From Paludibacter sp. (lineage in GTDB: Bacteria > Bacteroidota > Bacteroidia > Bacteroidales > Paludibacteraceae): a stretch of DNA of 64,000 nt. Shown here piece by piece: positions 62,244 to 64,000 of this stretch. The position numbers and the translations under genes were made by a program. The stretch spans positions 115,096-179,095 of the forward strand of contig NZ_WASO01000008.1 of the NCBI RefSeq assembly GCF_009712605.1, read 5' to 3'. Each line of letters starts with the position of its first letter. Within the stretch, counting starts at the first letter, position 1. Under the pieces are notes generated by a model. The model was not told the DNA's origin and made no database searches. It worked only from the letters and a program-made list of their open reading frames with translations.

Positions 62244-62807
62244 CTATTCACGAATAACCTTAACCAGACTTCCCGGCCCAAGTTTGATAATTGAAGACGG
62301 GGCTGGCTCTGACAGATCATCCTGACGATATTGCACGACATAATCGACCGCATCGATAATTTCCTGCGAAATCTGCGCAAAATTACGAGGAGTCGGTTCG
62401 CCGCTAATATTCGCAGATGTTGAAACTATTGGACGACGGAACATTTCGCACAACTTTTTTGAAAACTCCTCATTAGACACACGTATACCTATGCTTCCAT
62501 CTTCTCCCATCAAATTTGCAGCCAGATTTTTCCCCTGCGAATAGATTATTGTCAATGGCTTGGTACTCATATCTATCAAATCATACGCAAGATCAGGAAT
62601 TTCCGACACGTACCCCTGCAATTTTGCGGTACTATCCATCAGTACAAGCATCGCTTTATTGTCAGCCCGCTGCTTAATCTCGTAAATACGTTTTACCGCA
62701 TCCTCGTTTGTTGCGTCGCAACCCAATCCCCACACTGTATCCGTTGGGTATAAAATAACACCTCCTTTGCGCAGCACATCTATCACTTGCTTTATTTCTT
62801 GTATCAT
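62244..62807 (-). CDS. tsaC: L-threonylcarbamoyladenylate synthase
   Basis: This 187-aa YrdC/Sua5-fold protein makes threonylcarbamoyl-AMP for the t6A modification of ANN-decoding tRNAs. Family marks are LRKGGVILYPTDTVWGLGCDA, IYEIKQRADNKAML (KRP-type loop), GSIGIRVSNEEF and PIVSTSANISGEPTP. It is the short single-domain form. It lies 15 nt after the glycosyltransferase gene. The function is well supported by motifs. Confidence 0.93.
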   Translation of the reverse strand: MIQEIKQVIDVLRKGGVILYPTDTVWGLGCDATNEDAVKRIYEIKQRADNKAMLVLMDSTAKLQGYVSEIPDLAYDLIDMSTKPLTIIYSQGKNLAANLMGEDGSIGIRVSNEEFSKKLCEMFRRPIVSTSANISGEPTPRNFAQISQEIIDAVDYVVQYRQDDLSEPAPSSIIKLGPGSLVKVIRE

Positions 62808-62822
62808 TTATCTAAATTTTTA

Positions 62823-63872
62823 TTATTTCCATTTTACCTTACAGAATAATCCCGGGACAGTAACGTAAAGTACATAAAAAGGGTACAACATTGCTAATGG
62901 AATTATCCTATTTACAACTTGTTTTCCTTTAAAGAACGATGCAAAATTAAGAACAAACAATGCATCTACAAACGTTTTGCATCCCCAACATATCAATGCC
63001 TGCATCCATAAACCAGAAAAGAGTAGAAAAACGGGCATAACAGTGACAGCAAACGTTACTAACCCTAGAAGAACTATACCAGAGTCCCGATACGATTTAC
63101 TTTTTGACACCCAGCGCCGCCTTTGATTTCTAAACTGTTCAATGGTATTATTAGGCTCTATGGTCACCATTGCTTCCTGAGACTTCAAATAGACGATAGA
63201 TTCGTTATGCTTTTTACAGTACATCAGAAAAAACATATCGTCACCGGAAGGTTCGTCAACGCGCAAATCATCAAAGGCTCTGAGCCAAACACTACGGTTA
63301 AAAATCAGGTTGGCACCATTGCACATCATCGGCTGCTTCATAACCGCAGATCCGGCCGTAACAGCAGCTAACGACAGAAATTCCAACGCCTGAATCTGCT
63401 GCCAGAAAGAAGTATCCGATTGCATCCTGACTGGGGCTATTAAAAGCGTCACTTCCTTGTGCGCTAATGAAGAAACTACAGCCTGCAACCAGGTTGACGG
63501 TACACGACAATCAGCATCTGTACACACAATAATATCACATATTGCTGCTTGTATTCCACATTTAAGAGCTTGTTTTTTCCCGTTCCCTGTATTTTGTATG
63601 AACCTGACATTCGGAAAAGAGGCTACAATTTCTGCTGTTTTATCATCGGAGTTATCATCAACAACAATAATTTCTTTTGCCTTATAGGATTGGTTATCAA
63701 GATCACTCAGTAATAATCTTATATTTTTTTCTTCATTGCGGGCACATATCACAACAGAGAGGCCTGTCTGCATACTACTATTTAGTTTTTCTCTCTTTGT
63801 TCTATGCCATGCGTAAACACAACAACATAAAAATAAAGCATATAAGCACAATAACAAATAGAGAACCGGCAT
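62823..63872 (-). CDS. family 2 glycosyltransferase, membrane-bound
   Basis: This 349-aa protein has an N-terminal hydrophobic helix, a GT-A domain with SVVICARNEEKNIRLLLSDLDNQSY, VVDDNSDD, CTDADCRVPSTWLQ (D-x-D), then SGDDMFFLMYCK (acceptor-site acidic residue) and QFRNQRRRWVSKS (QxxRW). At least three C-terminal helices follow. This is the processive-type GT2 layout, but without a product clue. A -7 box on the minus strand lies at 63889-63896. It probably adds sugars to a lipid or surface glycan at the inner membrane. Confidence 0.88.
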   Translation of the reverse strand: MPVLYLLLCLYALFLCCCVYAWHRTKREKLNSSMQTGLSVVICARNEEKNIRLLLSDLDNQSYKAKEIIVVDDNSDDKTAEIVASFPNVRFIQNTGNGKKQALKCGIQAAICDIIVCTDADCRVPSTWLQAVVSSLAHKEVTLLIAPVRMQSDTSFWQQIQALEFLSLAAVTAGSAVMKQPMMCNGANLIFNRSVWLRAFDDLRVDEPSGDDMFFLMYCKKHNESIVYLKSQEAMVTIEPNNTIEQFRNQRRRWVSKSKSYRDSGIVLLGLVTFAVTVMPVFLLFSGLWMQALICWGCKTFVDALFVLNFASFFKGKQVVNRIIPLAMLYPFYVLYVTVPGLFCKVKWK

Positions 63873-63958
63873 AATGACTAAATTTCTTCAAAGATACTAT
63901 TTCTGACGGATAGCAGAAAGATGTAATCCTCCAAAATAGCTTCAGTATATAAACGCAA

Positions 63959-63990
63959 AAACGCTTCACATCGTAAGATGCAAAGCGTTT
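63959..63990 (-). terminator. terminator of an upstream minus-strand gene beyond the window
   Basis: AAACGCTTCACATC / GATGCAAAGCGTTT (12 of 14 paired) with a T-run on the minus strand. It probably ends the next gene, which lies off the right edge. Confidence 0.55.
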
Positions 63991-64000
63991 CGTAAAAGTG

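Overview
The window looks like the chromosome of an anaerobic Bacteroidales-type bacterium (phylum Bacteroidota). Supports: many promoters of the Bacteroidota form TAnnTTTG at -7 with no clear Shine-Dalgarno sites, lipoproteins and TonB-type outer-membrane proteins, the porG-uppS-bamA-skp-skp gene order known from Porphyromonas and relatives, and an oxygen-sensitive class I fumarase. I see no rRNA, tRNA, CRISPR array or complete insertion sequence.

Left part (1-18.4 kb): secreted or lipoprotein genes of unknown role, a VOC protein, a three-gene set (PLP aminotransferase, class I glutamine amidotransferase, HAD-IIA phosphatase), class I fumarase, and an ABC-transporter/GntR/outer-membrane-protein operon (10.0-14.8 kb). 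After these come a DUF559 nuclease-fold gene between direct repeats, a cupin, a DUF4395 membrane protein and pantothenate kinase. Several intergenic stretches hold palindromic, MITE-like repeats (7.3-7.7, 9.6, 15.1-15.8 and 21.3 kb).

Centre of interest (19.3-26.1 kb, minus strand): an arsenic operon that appears to run arsR-arsE-arsF-arsG-permease(ArsP-like)-arsC-hgcA-hgcB-[repeat]-arsN2-acr3-GNAT(ArsN1-like). hgcA and hgcB are the mercury-methylation genes. HgcA has the cap-helix motif NVWCAAGK and five C-terminal membrane segments; HgcB has two 4Fe-4S motifs, the isolated Cys73 and a C-terminal Cys pair. hgcA overlaps arsC by 4 nt and hgcB starts 1 nt after hgcA, so methylmercury synthesis is physically inside an ArsR-controlled metalloid-resistance operon. 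The ArsR promoter has a perfect 7-8-7 inverted repeat whose spacer is exactly the -7 element.

Middle (26.3-41.4 kb): MgtC-like protein, AlkZ-like winged-helix protein, a frameshifted VOC gene, a large MscS channel, a pentapeptide-repeat protein, a GNAT, a MORN/TonB protein, a TatD-like hydrolase that looks circularly permuted, a RecD-like helicase, and a MacAB-TolC-type efflux operon. The promoter of that operon shares a 34/40-nt block with the GntR operon promoter at 10 kb, which points to one GntR regulon.

Right part (41.5-64 kb): hisS, a membrane/cytidylate-kinase fusion, an AAA ATPase + RloB pair (AbiL/RloAB-like, probably defence), an esterase, a beta-CASP metallo-hydrolase, a YqaE/Pmp3 mini-gene of 51 codons, a paralogue of the 6.4-kb secreted protein, the outer-membrane biogenesis operon (porG, uppS, bamA, two skp), cysS, dapA, frr, xerD, a coiled-coil membrane protein, tsaC and a family 2 glycosyltransferase.
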